The position numbers and the translations under genes are program-made. The notes under the pieces are model-generated. The model was not told where the DNA came from and ran no database searches. It saw only the letters and a list, made by a program, of their open reading frames with translations. From positions 1,470,001 to 1,534,000 of the forward strand of contig JAFBJZ010000850.1 in assembly GCA_016785225.1 (NCBI GenBank): a stretch of 64,000 bases of DNA. The letters run 5' to 3'. Below, one piece after another: positions 38,001 through 50,540 of this stretch; the first letter of the stretch is position 1; every line of letters begins with the position of its first letter. Source of the DNA: Psettodes erumei. Its lineage: Eukaryota > Chordata > Actinopteri > Pleuronectiformes > Psettodidae.

Positions 38001-41000
38001 GTCAGACTCTGCAGCCCCGCACCACAGCAGGAGAAGAACGAGCCAATCACAATAACCCAGGGTGAGGGCCATGACAACGTGCCTATTACAAGGTTCCCTT
38101 TCACTGAGTCACCAAATCTGCAATACAACAAACAAACATATACTATACTAGACACGTCAACGTGATTTCAAATAGTTCATCTCTCTTTTTCCTCTGTGCC
38201 ATAAAGCTCCACTGTTGTCAAGTCAAATTATTAATATCATTAAAAATGATTAAACATCATCACATCAGTGAGCCACACACAGGTAAGAGTACACAGGTTC
38301 ATAAAAGCATCATCATTTACGAGCTGATTTTGTGCAACACGTGTGCAGTATTTCACAACATGAGAAACTCTTACTTGTCTCGCAGCAGAACGCCCTCGAT
38401 GCAGGCACCAAACAGAATCACACAGCTGATGTCTGGGAAGTGTTGCTCAGGAGAGTAAACCGAGGTCTGCTCAAACGACCCACACACTAACAGCTGCTGC
38501 CCTTTGCCCTGCTTTACATTTTGTTCCAGAAAGTCCAAGATAACCTTGCAGTGGTATCTGGCAGCAGCACTTGTGACTCACAATCTCTAAACAAAGCACT
38601 GGAGGACCTACTGTAGCTGATTAAGCTTCTAGAACTACACTGCTATACACAGCTCAGTCATAACATTAAAACAACCTGACTAACTGTTTTACTGTGGTAT
38701 CTGACAACAAGATTATGGCATCAAATCCTTTTAAGTCCTGTAGGTTAAAAAGCTGGGGCCTCCATGCATCTGACTTGTTTTTCAAGCATATCCCACAGAT
38801 CCCGGATCAGAATGAGAGCTGGTGAATTTGGGGGCCAAGTCAACACCTTGAACTTTTTGTCATGTTCCTTAACCTAGTTTTGCAGCGTAGCAGGGCACAT
38901 TATCCTGCTGAAAAGGCCAGTGCCATCAGGGGACACTGTTACCACAAAGGGGGGGTACCTGGTCTTCCTACCTGGTAGGTTTTCAACAGTTTGTGTTACA
39001 GTAGCTCTTCTGTGGGACCAGAGAACACAGGTCAGCCTTCACTCCCAATGTGCATCAGTGATGATCAATCATCTGTTCACTTGCTGCCTGATACAACCCG
39101 CTCCCTGACAGGTGCCACTGTAACAAGCTAATCAATGTTATTCACTTCACCTGTCAGTGGTTTTAATGTTTTTGCTGATCAATGAACACAACCTATCTTT
39201 TTTTAAATCAAAAGTCCTTGACATTTTACTAGACTTTTCTAGTTAAAGGATACAGATGAAAGAGGTGGTTGCAATAGCCAGGATGGTCCCAATGGGGATG
39301 GACTTCTGGGCATCCCTTAAGTCCCCTGACCGGTTTGAACCAGCCATGATACCTGGGAGAGGTGGTGACGACAAGAAAAAAATTAGACACCAAATATTTA
39401 GAAATGAAACACAGCTCTACGCTGAGCACGTCTGCCCACAGCAATAAGTGTTTGTGGGTGTGCCAGTTGCTTTAATCTGTCTCACCAGTGACAGAGGGGA
39501 AGTAGATGCCGACCAGCAGTGTGAAGAAGGTGGTGATGTCATTGACTACATATGGCATGTAGATGTCCTGGGCAGGGTCACTTCCCCCAAGAGATGACAA
39601 CTTCTTGTTTGCTACCATCATACCCAGAGGACCATAGTCTGACCACATGTTTTCTACAAGAGAGACATAAACAGAATAATTAGACAGCACACACCATGCC
39701 ACTGTACAAAGCAACAATATAATACATTGTCTTTAGAGAGACTGATGGATCAAAATATAAAAAGTCAGCTAATAAAATAGGCTAAGAGGATAAACTGAGC
39801 ATGGATCTGGAAACACCAGATCACACATGTCGCTAATGATGAAGCAAAAGATACATAATATCACATATACAAATACACATTAAATGTTGAAGATCAAAAC
39901 CAGCAGGGGTAAACTCAATCAATCATATTTATGAGATTTTTTTATGTATTTTTGTAACCACTGCAGGCCCTTAAGATAACATCTTTGTATTTCAGTGCAT
40001 ACCTTTGGATTTAAGTCAAGCAGCAAATGAATGGCTTGGAGTTTAGAGAGCACTGGTAATTACAATCATAAAAAATGGTAATGGGAAACAAATTACATCT
40101 GGTTTAATCTGTTCAGACACCTCTGTAGTTACAAAAAGTAAAACCAATCTGAATTAGAAGTGGAATAATATAATAATATGGTTAGGGAGGAGTTATCTGA
40201 GGGGGGCTGGAGAGCAGAAAAGAAATGGAGAGAGGAGAAAGTCAGAGAGTAAGAGAGAGTAAAATGATCCCATGAAATCACTCAGCACCTGCAGACACTT
40301 ACCCTCGTTGCCTCACTAGAAATATGAGAGGAATGAACTTGCACTGACAGTTTGGAGAAAAACTGCTTCATCATGACCAACAGTTACATAACAGGAATGC
40401 CCTGAGTTTGCACTGCAGTCTGGACTGTGTAAATTCCTATTGAGTGGTTAGTATTAAACAAAAAATTCTGAGGCCCTTAGTTATCTTTTGTTGTAATTTC
40501 AAAGTTCTATTTGGCAGGTTCAGTGTAATCACTGCATGCAGTTAAGAGAGACACGGTAAATTCTGGATAAGAGGCTTTTCTAAAATCCCACCAAACCCTG
40601 CAGAGGAAACACTGCGTTCCAACCTGAAATGACTCCGCTGGTCAGTCCAGGGATGCCCTGCACCACCGTGACATTGTTGTTGGTGAAATAGTCATTGCAG
40701 GTGGCGTTGAGCTCATTCCCTTTACAGAACAGCTGCCACAGCTTGGTGGTGACGGTCACGTTGTCTATAACGTCCGTCTTAAGACACTTGTCAAAGTGGT
40801 GGTTCTGCAGAGTGCGATTCCCCAACATGCAAACACTGTGTGGAAGAAAAACAGTTAGACATCTGTAAATGAGACGCTACTTAGTGCTTAAAGTGATGTA
40901 ACTGATATTTCATAAATTAAATAATTAAATAAACAGCCACCATAGCTGGCTGACAAAAGTACTGTGATGCTATCATGGCACAATATAGCTCAATGCAACA

Positions 41001-44000
41001 CTGGAATAAACTACAGGATATATTGTATATACTGTAAACCAGACTCACGGAAAGTCCGGTGGCTCAAAGATGGTCTTGATGACGCCAGCGTAGATGGCGA
41101 GGATGGAAAGAATGACACAGGCCAGGAAGACGAGAGCTAGCTTGTTGACATATTTCACCCCGACGAAGACGACCACGGCCATCAGTGCTAGGCAGCATGT
41201 GCCGTAGACACGCATGTTATTCAGCAGGGCGTCCACCTGTTCCTCCTTTTTCTCTGCCACGAAGATGGCTGCTTTAGGCACGATGTAAGTCTGAAACGCC
41301 AGGGGACAGGCAGGCCAATAATGAGAGAGAAAGGAAAGAGAACACACACTTGTCCCCTTTAATAAGAGAACAGAAAAAAGAGAACTCAAAAAAGAGTTCT
41401 ACTGTAATATTTTTGCCTTAGTCACAGTGTGAGTCTTACTGAATTGTCAATACTGGTGGAGGACATGTACTGTAGAGGGGTATTCCAAAAACTTACCAGG
41501 AGAATCTCTATAGTACCCAGGATGTACATAGAGCCTGCGAAGGTTGTCCCCAGGTAGAAACAGAGACCTACGGCTCCCCCAAACTCTGGGCCAAGAGATC
41601 TGGAAATCATATAGTATGAACCTCCAGCTGGAGAGGAGGGCAAAAAAGTCAAACAAAAAAAACCCATCAGAATGATTTTTATGAAAAAGAACAGGAGGAT
41701 ATTATGACACATTCATAGATACTTGCAGCATGGAACATTGTTTTTTAATGTTGTGGTCAAACCCCAACACCTAAAAATGTCTTATCAATTACCATAACAC
41801 CAGCAAACGGGGAAAGAATGTGGATTGAATGTGGTACAAATATTTCAAGATGTGGAATATCAGCAATGAATCCAGCTGAGGCTAGAACACACCAGCCAAT
41901 TACGTATCATTTCATTTTATCCTTATAAGAGGCATATCCAACATCTTATTGCATCATGATTTCTTCTCTGCTCAGAGTAGATTCCTTCTTTTGTGTAGTT
42001 TTTTGCGTGTCTGCACCAAAGCATCCTACCTGGCACGACGCCGTTGGTAGCGATTGCACTCATGGATATGGCCGTCAGCATGGTCTGTGGAGAGAAGAAT
42101 GTAAGGAGCACCGACATTAGTAGAAAACTCCCAAAGCACAGAATGTAACTCATACCTCTGTGACAGGTATTCCTTTGAAATGCGAGTTGGCCAGTGCTGA
42201 CTGTAAGTTTGTTTTTAATGCTGTATTGTAACCAGGGGATTTGCAGTATCACCCATTCCAAAGCAAGTACGACAGAGCTAATTTCCTCTTGTGGGAGAAT
42301 AAGGATGGGAACTGTACTGATAATTAACTAAAACCTCCTCTCCCACCTAATCATTATTTCCATGAATTTTCCAGATTTTCTCCAACAATAGGATCCTGGG
42401 AGAGGTGAATCTATCATTTAGCCTGCTGAAATGCTTCTTAAGGGCTTATGCTCTCAATCTTGGACTGGTAATGGATACAAGCTTTTCCGTGAAATGAGTC
42501 ATTGTGGCATCAGCCTGTTACCTAACAGTGCTTCCGGATGAGAGAAAGGACAGGGCAGAGGGAAGGGCAGGCAGCCGCGAGATAAGAAGTACAAAGACAA
42601 GAGAGAAAGACCTAAAAGTTGAAACTTGAGGGTTGAATGAAAGGGAGAAGGGAAGTAAAAAGCGTGAAGGTGAGAGAACAGAGGACAAAGAAAAAGCAAG
42701 GACAGGGACGCAACCAAGATAAACCTTGTGCTCTTTGCTGGGCGTCCGGTTTAAAGTGGCAGACAAGCTGGAGTAAAGCCAATTACCTGACAGTTTTACC
42801 TCCTGCTTCCACTAATAGCCTAAGCAGCTACTGGTGATGGCAGCTTGGACTGGACAACTAATGAATCTCAGAATTTGCTGTAAAAAGCTGAGCTGGTAGG
42901 GATGTCCTCCCTGATGAAGAGGAATTGATGTAAAGCAAAATGTTATATTTGTGTTACACTGTGAATACTGTGCTGATGAGAACACATTTGAGAAAGCCAG
43001 GTGCTGCCAGTGACCTATAAACACAATGCACCTACTGTACATCGAGTAACGCATGGCCAGTCATGACATGATGGAAAATATTTTGTATACTGCGCTGTGT
43101 GGTGGGAAAAAGGGAGCGTGAGTGTGTTTTCTTTCTTGGTCTGCCTCACTGTGTTCACCTTAAAGTACAGACAGTGTTTAAAATAAACACACATTCACTA
43201 CACAGTGCCCAGTGGAATTTTAAAAAGTAGCGTCCATGGCATATATATATATATATATATATATATACACGCATATTGTGTTGCAGTAGAAAAATGAAAT
43301 GGCTCAAAAATGTTGAGTTGTTTTGTGGCGTCAGAGTTTTGTGGTTATGCAATAACATCTAATAAAAACGTATCATCCAGAAAGCATGTTGTTTTTGGAA
43401 GTACTATTTGTATGCTCATCACGCTCAGACCCCTGGTAGTAGCAAACAAACAATGAAGTGATTGGGACGACGCTTTGCATTCAATAAGGCACGGCCGCAG
43501 CAGGGAGTTTGCGCGAAGGCAACACAAACAAACATGGAGGAGAGCGAACGTGAGGTTTTTGCCCGTGAAAAAATCATGAAGATGGAAAACGCTAAATAAT
43601 AAGTGTGTGAAATCCTCACTCACCTCTCACTACTGAGAAAAGTATCATATAATAAGGGAGTGATTTCAAACCGTGATGGTGTTGGGTCTGGAGCGCACAA
43701 AGCATGACCCATAAGCAGGTGGCTGACGTGGACCCATCAGCGCAAAGTCAGATGAGGTCTAAGCAGTGAAACTGAACATTAATCTGTGCGACCACGCACG
43801 GCTTGCTCTCTCATTATGTAACAGCAGTGATGCAGTGGGGGTAAACCGTGCCAACGCATTTTAGCAAGATTGTAATATGTCAAACGGGGTTTCCGTCTTT
43901 CTAGGCAAACAGTTTGTGTAAGCTATGAAATGTGATATTACGCCATAGCATTTTTCTAATACACATAAATAAAATAAATGGGATTCCTGGCTTTTAATTG

Positions 44001-47000
44001 CTCCTTTTAATTGCCGCTCTTTTAGTAAAAAATACAGTTCAGGTTTGATTCTTGACTCTCCACAGACTGAAATGTGGTCACTTTGTCAGTCTTGACCACG
44101 CTGTCACTGAAACTGACCACGTTATGCCCTCAGAGCATTCCATCCTGAGGCAAAGTGTGTTCATCTGAGAGAGCAGAGAGGTTTTCCTTTGTACTCTCCC
44201 TGATTAAGCTGAAGTAATCCATTGTCTGCTGTGGGTTTGGCAAATATAGCCACTGTGCCACTGTGTGGGTGAGCATGTTGCGATGTTTCTGACACTTTGC
44301 AGATGGAGGGATTACACGTCAAGCTGCCAGGTACCATTAGAAGATAGGGAGCGTGTGGGTAATGGAGAGTCACGGCTAAGTAAAGGAGGGATCAGTGGCC
44401 GGCCAGTCAACTTGCCGGTCATTCATTACTGCTTTCAGTCCAACAATTGCATCCATCTGCCATTAAAGGTTGAAGCAGCATCAGGAAAAAAAACACTTAA
44501 GAACATAGACATACTCACTCTCATGTGTTAATGTACTCATAATCCATTTAAGACCTGGGTACAGACATTAAATTCACTCTTACAGAGCTTTCCACAAGTA
44601 CACAGAGGAGCCATCCAGTGGGAAAAAGTGGTTGAAAATTTGGTTGGCCCTGGATTAGGAATGATGAATAGGAATCACTGGACTTAATTTAATACTTTTT
44701 ATTCATTTATATATTGATTGATTGATTGACACCCTCACTGTGCCAAGCGAAGGCATTGCCACCGGGGTTTTCAAATAAATCTATTAAATGACGCTGCCAA
44801 CATTTGTCACACAACTGAGGAGGGCTCAGCATGCTCTCATACAGAGCATGCTGAGCCAGACTGATGCAGATGCACACATTTTGTGATAAAACGCAAACCA
44901 AATCGCAAGTTGTTAATCCAAACTATCAAAACAGAATCAAAAATTTAAATGATAAACCAGCCGGGTGGACTTAAATGAGTCGTCGGCTGTCTGGCCGGCA
45001 GCCAGCACTTATGGAAAGCTCTGCTCTTACATAATCTTGCACGTCATCGCTCTAATGACTTAAACTCTAAATCCCTTGATAAAGGACAAATAATGTCCAC
45101 GTCAAGAGTCAGACCGGCTCGTTCAGTTTGTCCTCTTTTCATGCATCTTTTTTTCATTTCCACTTGACAGCTTGATTGGTGGATAAAAAGAGTGCAACAG
45201 TACAAGCTAAGAGGTCAGTCATGTGACAGTGGATGAGTACTCACACAGGAGCAGCACAAGCCGACAATAGCCAGGGACTCTAAGATGCCGGCGGTGCCGA
45301 CAATCCAGGTAAGGCGCAGAAACAGGATGACCCCCAGAATGTTCTGGAGGCAAGGGAGGTAGACACCCATGAAGGTCCCCATCTGTGGACTCTATAGAGG
45401 GGGACGGGAGACGCAGGGGGGAGGGGTTGAGATGGGAGAGAAAAGACAGTTAAATTGTGTCTGCGCGTTTGAATGCGTGTGAGTGTGCGTGCAGGATGTG
45501 ATTAGGGATAGAAAGGGGAAGAAGGTCGATGGGAGGAACATGAGGTGAGACTGACAGCTGTAAAAAGAAACAGGAAAAGGAAGACTGGAAAAAGAGAAAT
45601 GAGAGAAGATGGCAAAGAAGGAATAAGGGGAAATAAAGTCCCGCGAAGTCAAAGGGGAATCAAAGATTGTGTGCACATGATACAAGTCATTTCAGTCAAA
45701 ACAAATTCGTAGAAAAATAAACTCAACGGATAAAACATGACTACGTAGTCAAATCTGTGCTGTTCACTGCCATACAGCTGAGCTACATGCATTCACAGTA
45801 CCAGTCTGTTTTATACAGTTCTGGATTAATCCAGATGTTGTAACCATCTCTTTGACAGGGCATCATCGTGAAGGCACGAGAAATGCTCTGTGCACGAGGG
45901 TACAGCTGCCGCTATCAGCGACGTGAAGCTCGAGCACGAGTCCACTTCAGAAACGCTCGCAAGACTTACACCTCAGTGACGCAGGCATCTTTCATGTAAA
46001 ACCAGTCATTACTATCCGGCAACAAGTCACAAAAGCTGATGAAAAATCCGTCAATCCTTCCATCCCAAAACCAGACGTTCCTCGCGAGAAACTATAGTTT
46101 TGCAACAGCGCGTAAAAAGACACGGGAGGCAGGAATATGTCGAGCTGTCCCGACAAAACAAAGACTGTCTAATCGATGACCTCGGGCTGACGAGCAGCTA
46201 CCTTCTTAACCATTTCTCGGCGAACGCGCAGCGCTGGTCCCACCGCTTCAGACAATGAGGGGCGACGATCCACTCATTTCTTTACCGAGACGTGCCTGTG
46301 AGCCGATGGGAGGTACCGGGGGGCCGATTTCCATTCAGGGGACCGGATGGCGCAACTGGCATGGGACTGAGGCTGTGGTTACAGAAGCATCTATATGCCG
46401 CATGGCACCACTGTGGCTACTTTTCATTCTTCCCGAGGAAAACTGAAACATGAGTATCTGAGGATCCTCGGAGAGATTCAGTACGAGAGGTCTGGGGGAC
46501 GAGGGCGAGACAAAAGCTTCTGTTGCCGGACTTCCAGAGTCAATATTTCCTATTTCATCCCTGGTATAAACTTTTACCCCTGTACTCTGACCTACAGGAT
46601 CAACAGGTCAAACATGTATAAATCATTACCTTTAAAATTCTTTTCGTCTCCTGGCACCATACATATTGTTTCCAGGAAAGGGTTATTGAAACAATTTTGG
46701 CGTACTGACTGGATCTGTAAACCTCAGATTTAACTTGCAAAATGGAATCCTTTCGTATGAGACAGTGACGTGAATGAATATTTATTGCGTGCCTTTTGTA
46801 AGGAGGCAACAATATGCCAGAGAGGGATCAAACTAAAAATGTCACATGTAATCAAATCTTAATGCTGCTGGCTCGAAAACGACGTCTTTTGCCTTTTTTT
46901 TTGGCACGGTTCACGTTACGGGTCAAGCAAGGACACAGGATGTTAAACTTTACAAATAAAACGGTGGAGCTTCATCATTCAGAGACCCAGGTATGCAGTA

Positions 47001-50000
47001 ATAGCTCAGCACGGTCACACCCTGCTCTACCTTAACGGCTTTCTTCTTGGGCCCCTCGTCGTCATCAGCTTCCTCATGCTCCTGGGCCCCCTGGGTGAGG
47101 TTGGTGTAGTTTGCCAGTTTATTGAGGAGGGATGACACCATGGGGTTGCTGTCCATTTCCTCCTGCAACACGGAAAAGAGTCGCCACCATTAGACACTTT
47201 TTTCCCAACTCATCAGCTTGTTTTAAACTTCACATTTCTCACGTTATGGTAACAAACTGTATGTGACAATGACGTGTCAAATAATATGATTGAGTTTAGT
47301 CGCTGATATTCTTAGAAGTGCCGATTCATCCCAGATCCAAACGCAAAGTGCGGCATTTAGTTCGCTAACTGCTCAAAGCGTCTTAGAATAGCGTGGCTGG
47401 ATCAGCTTCATGCAGGCCGGTGAAAAACAGAAGCCGCTGTGCTTAATTGATTCTTTGCACGGGCCAGTGGCCACAGAGTAGCAAGGTCTGCCAAATGGCA
47501 GAGCACAGCACCTGGCACGGGGTCAGCTGAATGAACTAGAAGGAAGGCTCCGGCTTCCAGGGCAAACTCCCCAACTGACGCGTTTGTTGAGCTCAAGGAA
47601 GATTGGTACTTTCGCCTCCGTGTGCGCTATTTGTTCGGTTCACCGCAACTTAACCTGATGCTTAAGCATTAATCAACGGTTTGAACTCCGTGGGCTGGAT
47701 CTGATTTATACTGCGTTTATAGTTTTGGTCGTGAATGTGAACCTAAAAAGGGTATTGATGTGTTTGAAGCGTCGAGCCCACAGTTTGGGGTTTCTCGTTC
47801 ACGGCTCATAACATTTTGCCAAAATAAATGAGGCGGCTACGTTTCCCCGTTTAGCAGGACGTGCCCCTGCCCTGCGTGCACGGACTGCATCCAGCTGAAG
47901 ATGGTGCAAAGTGTTGGACGGTTACCTCAAAAAGAGCCATGTTGGTGCCATCGTAGCTGTTGCCTTTGTCGTTGTCTGTGTTGTTGATGAAGGGACTGTT
48001 TTCCTTCGGGACGCCATCACCTGTGGAAACACAACACCGTTGTTTCTCTGGGGGCAGAGCATGTCATGAGACCTGAGCAAAATACGGGTGGTGGCAGGCG
48101 CATAGATACACTCACTGTTTTTCCACTGTTTTTACTGTAAACCGCATTTGCAACAATGTGGCTCTTTAAAGAAGAATAGGCTTGGTCTTAGCTTTGCAGA
48201 TCCTGTGTTTTCCACACCACAGATGAAGCATGGGAGCAAATGTTTGTATTAGACGTCACAATCACTGTTTTAGCACTGGAGCCATTCATTTGTTATAGTG
48301 ATGACTATCGCAATACTGAGTCGTTAATGTTTTATAAACATTACATTTCCATACTCTGGCATTTAGCTGCAGAGTGCACATTACTGCCACAAAATAAATC
48401 AAATCTATTTAAATAGCTCTGTCATAGCTAAATAGATAGAATCAATACTTTTCTTTGATGGTAAGAATATTTTGTCGACAGTAAATCTGTAAATCTGTAA
48501 ATCTGCAAATCTGTGGTGAGAAAAGTCAATGTGGATCTGCTGTGCAGGGAAGGTTTGGACTAAAAGCAATAAATTGCAGTAATTACTGCTCCCAAACTTT
48601 ATCAAACTGAGATTATTTTCAATTGAAAGACTTTGATTAAATACATCAAAGCCCCTTTTGATTCTCTACCTTTGAGTTTTCCATTTCTACTTTTTTTAAA
48701 TTTGTAATAATCCAGCTCATGAGGATTTATGATATACTCATAAGACTTATAATACTCCTAATGTGGATTACCATTTACGCCCATGCATAAATGTCTCTCA
48801 CTCTTTGCAACTGGACTAAGACACACACACACAGAGTGCTGTTCAATGATTTTCTATTCAGATTATAATAAACATAATCTCAGTAGGCTTGAGGCTCCTT
48901 TCTTTTTATTTGCAGCACTGTGCAAGGCAATAAAAGGGACGGCCGTGTTTCGTCAGATTTCAAAAGAGAAACAATTTGAACCTAATGTGACACAGAGAAG
49001 TTCATGTTCATGCCATAATAATAAAGTTGCACAACAAAAAGTATTGTGTGTTGGCAGAGCAGCGAGCAGTGTGGTGGACGTGGATGACTGATCTTCAAGA
49101 CAATTACACAGCGTACTGACAAAAGTGATGCAAATGAGAAGTGAGCGCACCCTCTCCTCGGCAGCATCCACTTTGCCAACCACAACGGAGCTCGCACAGT
49201 CCACCCATGTCGCACACAGCGGCTAAGCCATCTTCAGAGAGGACATTCTAGCACCAAACTGAGAACCACGCTGTGCCTTTGCTCCAGGGGCCGGAAACCT
49301 CCACAGCAACGCCCCGGGCCAATGTTTTAAAGGGACAGACAAGTCAGGGTGCAGGGGGCTGCCGTGCCCAACACGCTGCGGTCAGGCGTGAAGAGCGAGC
49401 GGTCTTATTTCTACACAAACTGTTTGGATGGAGCGTGCGTGCTTCCCTTTGCGCCATAGAATGAAAGATGGAAAAGCCTCTATTAGTTTCATTCACATCA
49501 TCATGCGATGCCGAAACCACAAGCGCACTCACAAACATGATGCAAGTGAGAAGGAAGAAAGAAATACTCATTAATTTCATCATAATTTAGTTCCCACAAT
49601 CACATTTTGTAAGATTCTCTGAGGAAAAAAAAACGTCTCAGCGGCTAAAAGCAGGTCCCGGTTCTGCCGTGCAGCGCGGTCAATAATAAAACTCTGCTGG
49701 CGTGAGGCCTCCGCAGAACAAACAGACAAAAATGTTACATTGTGCTTTGCAGACAATAAAATCTGAAATATAAATAAAAGACAATAAAATACTATAAAAA
49801 GCCCCAGAAGACAAAGAGTGAAGGAATAAAAGAGGAAAAAGTACAACAGGAAACAAAACAGGGGCGGTGACGACAAACCTCAGGGCGCCCACAGAGAACT
49901 AACACAAGAAACAATGGGGGACAGACAAACTTTATCATCCAGATGCAACAAATGCAGCAACTCCTGCAGAATCGGCTCAGCACCGCTCAACTGATAACAC

Positions 50001-50499
50001 TCACTGTGTTTCATGGGCAGAATGTCTGACCAAGCTGTGATCAACAGCAAAAAAATGCTGTGTAACTGTCCCTACTGTCCCAACTCAACAATGTGGCGCC
50101 TCAATGCAGTACAGGAAATATACACCACTGTATACCCATATCTTGGGTTACTTCTCTGAACCAATCGAAACCACAGCTCTGTGCCTGGACCTCCGTTGTG
50201 AACTCTGACTGCAGTGGGGATTTCAGGGCAACTTTTACTGCTTGATCCAGCTGCAGGGGGAATAAGAGGCTTGCGGCGTGGCTTAGCTCGCTGGTAATCA
50301 TAGGGAAAGTCACTACGCCCTTGTGCTGCGTGGGTTTTTGAAACGGCGCGAGCGGGACGGTGCAGCATATTACGAATAAGCCGGGATAACGGAGAACGAA
50401 CCGAAGATGATGATCGTTCTGCGTGGTGGCGAGAGGACGCGGCCGGGGCCGAGTCGACCCGTCCGTCGTCGCTCCGCTGTGGATATGCTGCGCACGCAT

Positions 50500-50540
<41 letters not shown>

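Larger units (their letters stand above)
42085..45244 (-). other. slc12a7 intron 4 (3.2 kb)
   Basis: No exon supported. It holds an (AT)n tract, a GATT repeat and a perfect 15-bp hairpin at 44823-44857. Confidence 0.7.

Noticed and set aside
28928..48020. Calling the transporter slc12a5 (KCC2) or slc12a4 (KCC1)
   Set aside because: KCC2-like stretches exist, but the C-terminal signatures (QALLVAKNVDSFP, AQLIHDRNTASH, LNRVLLVRGGG) are those of KCC4; KCC1-specific features are absent.
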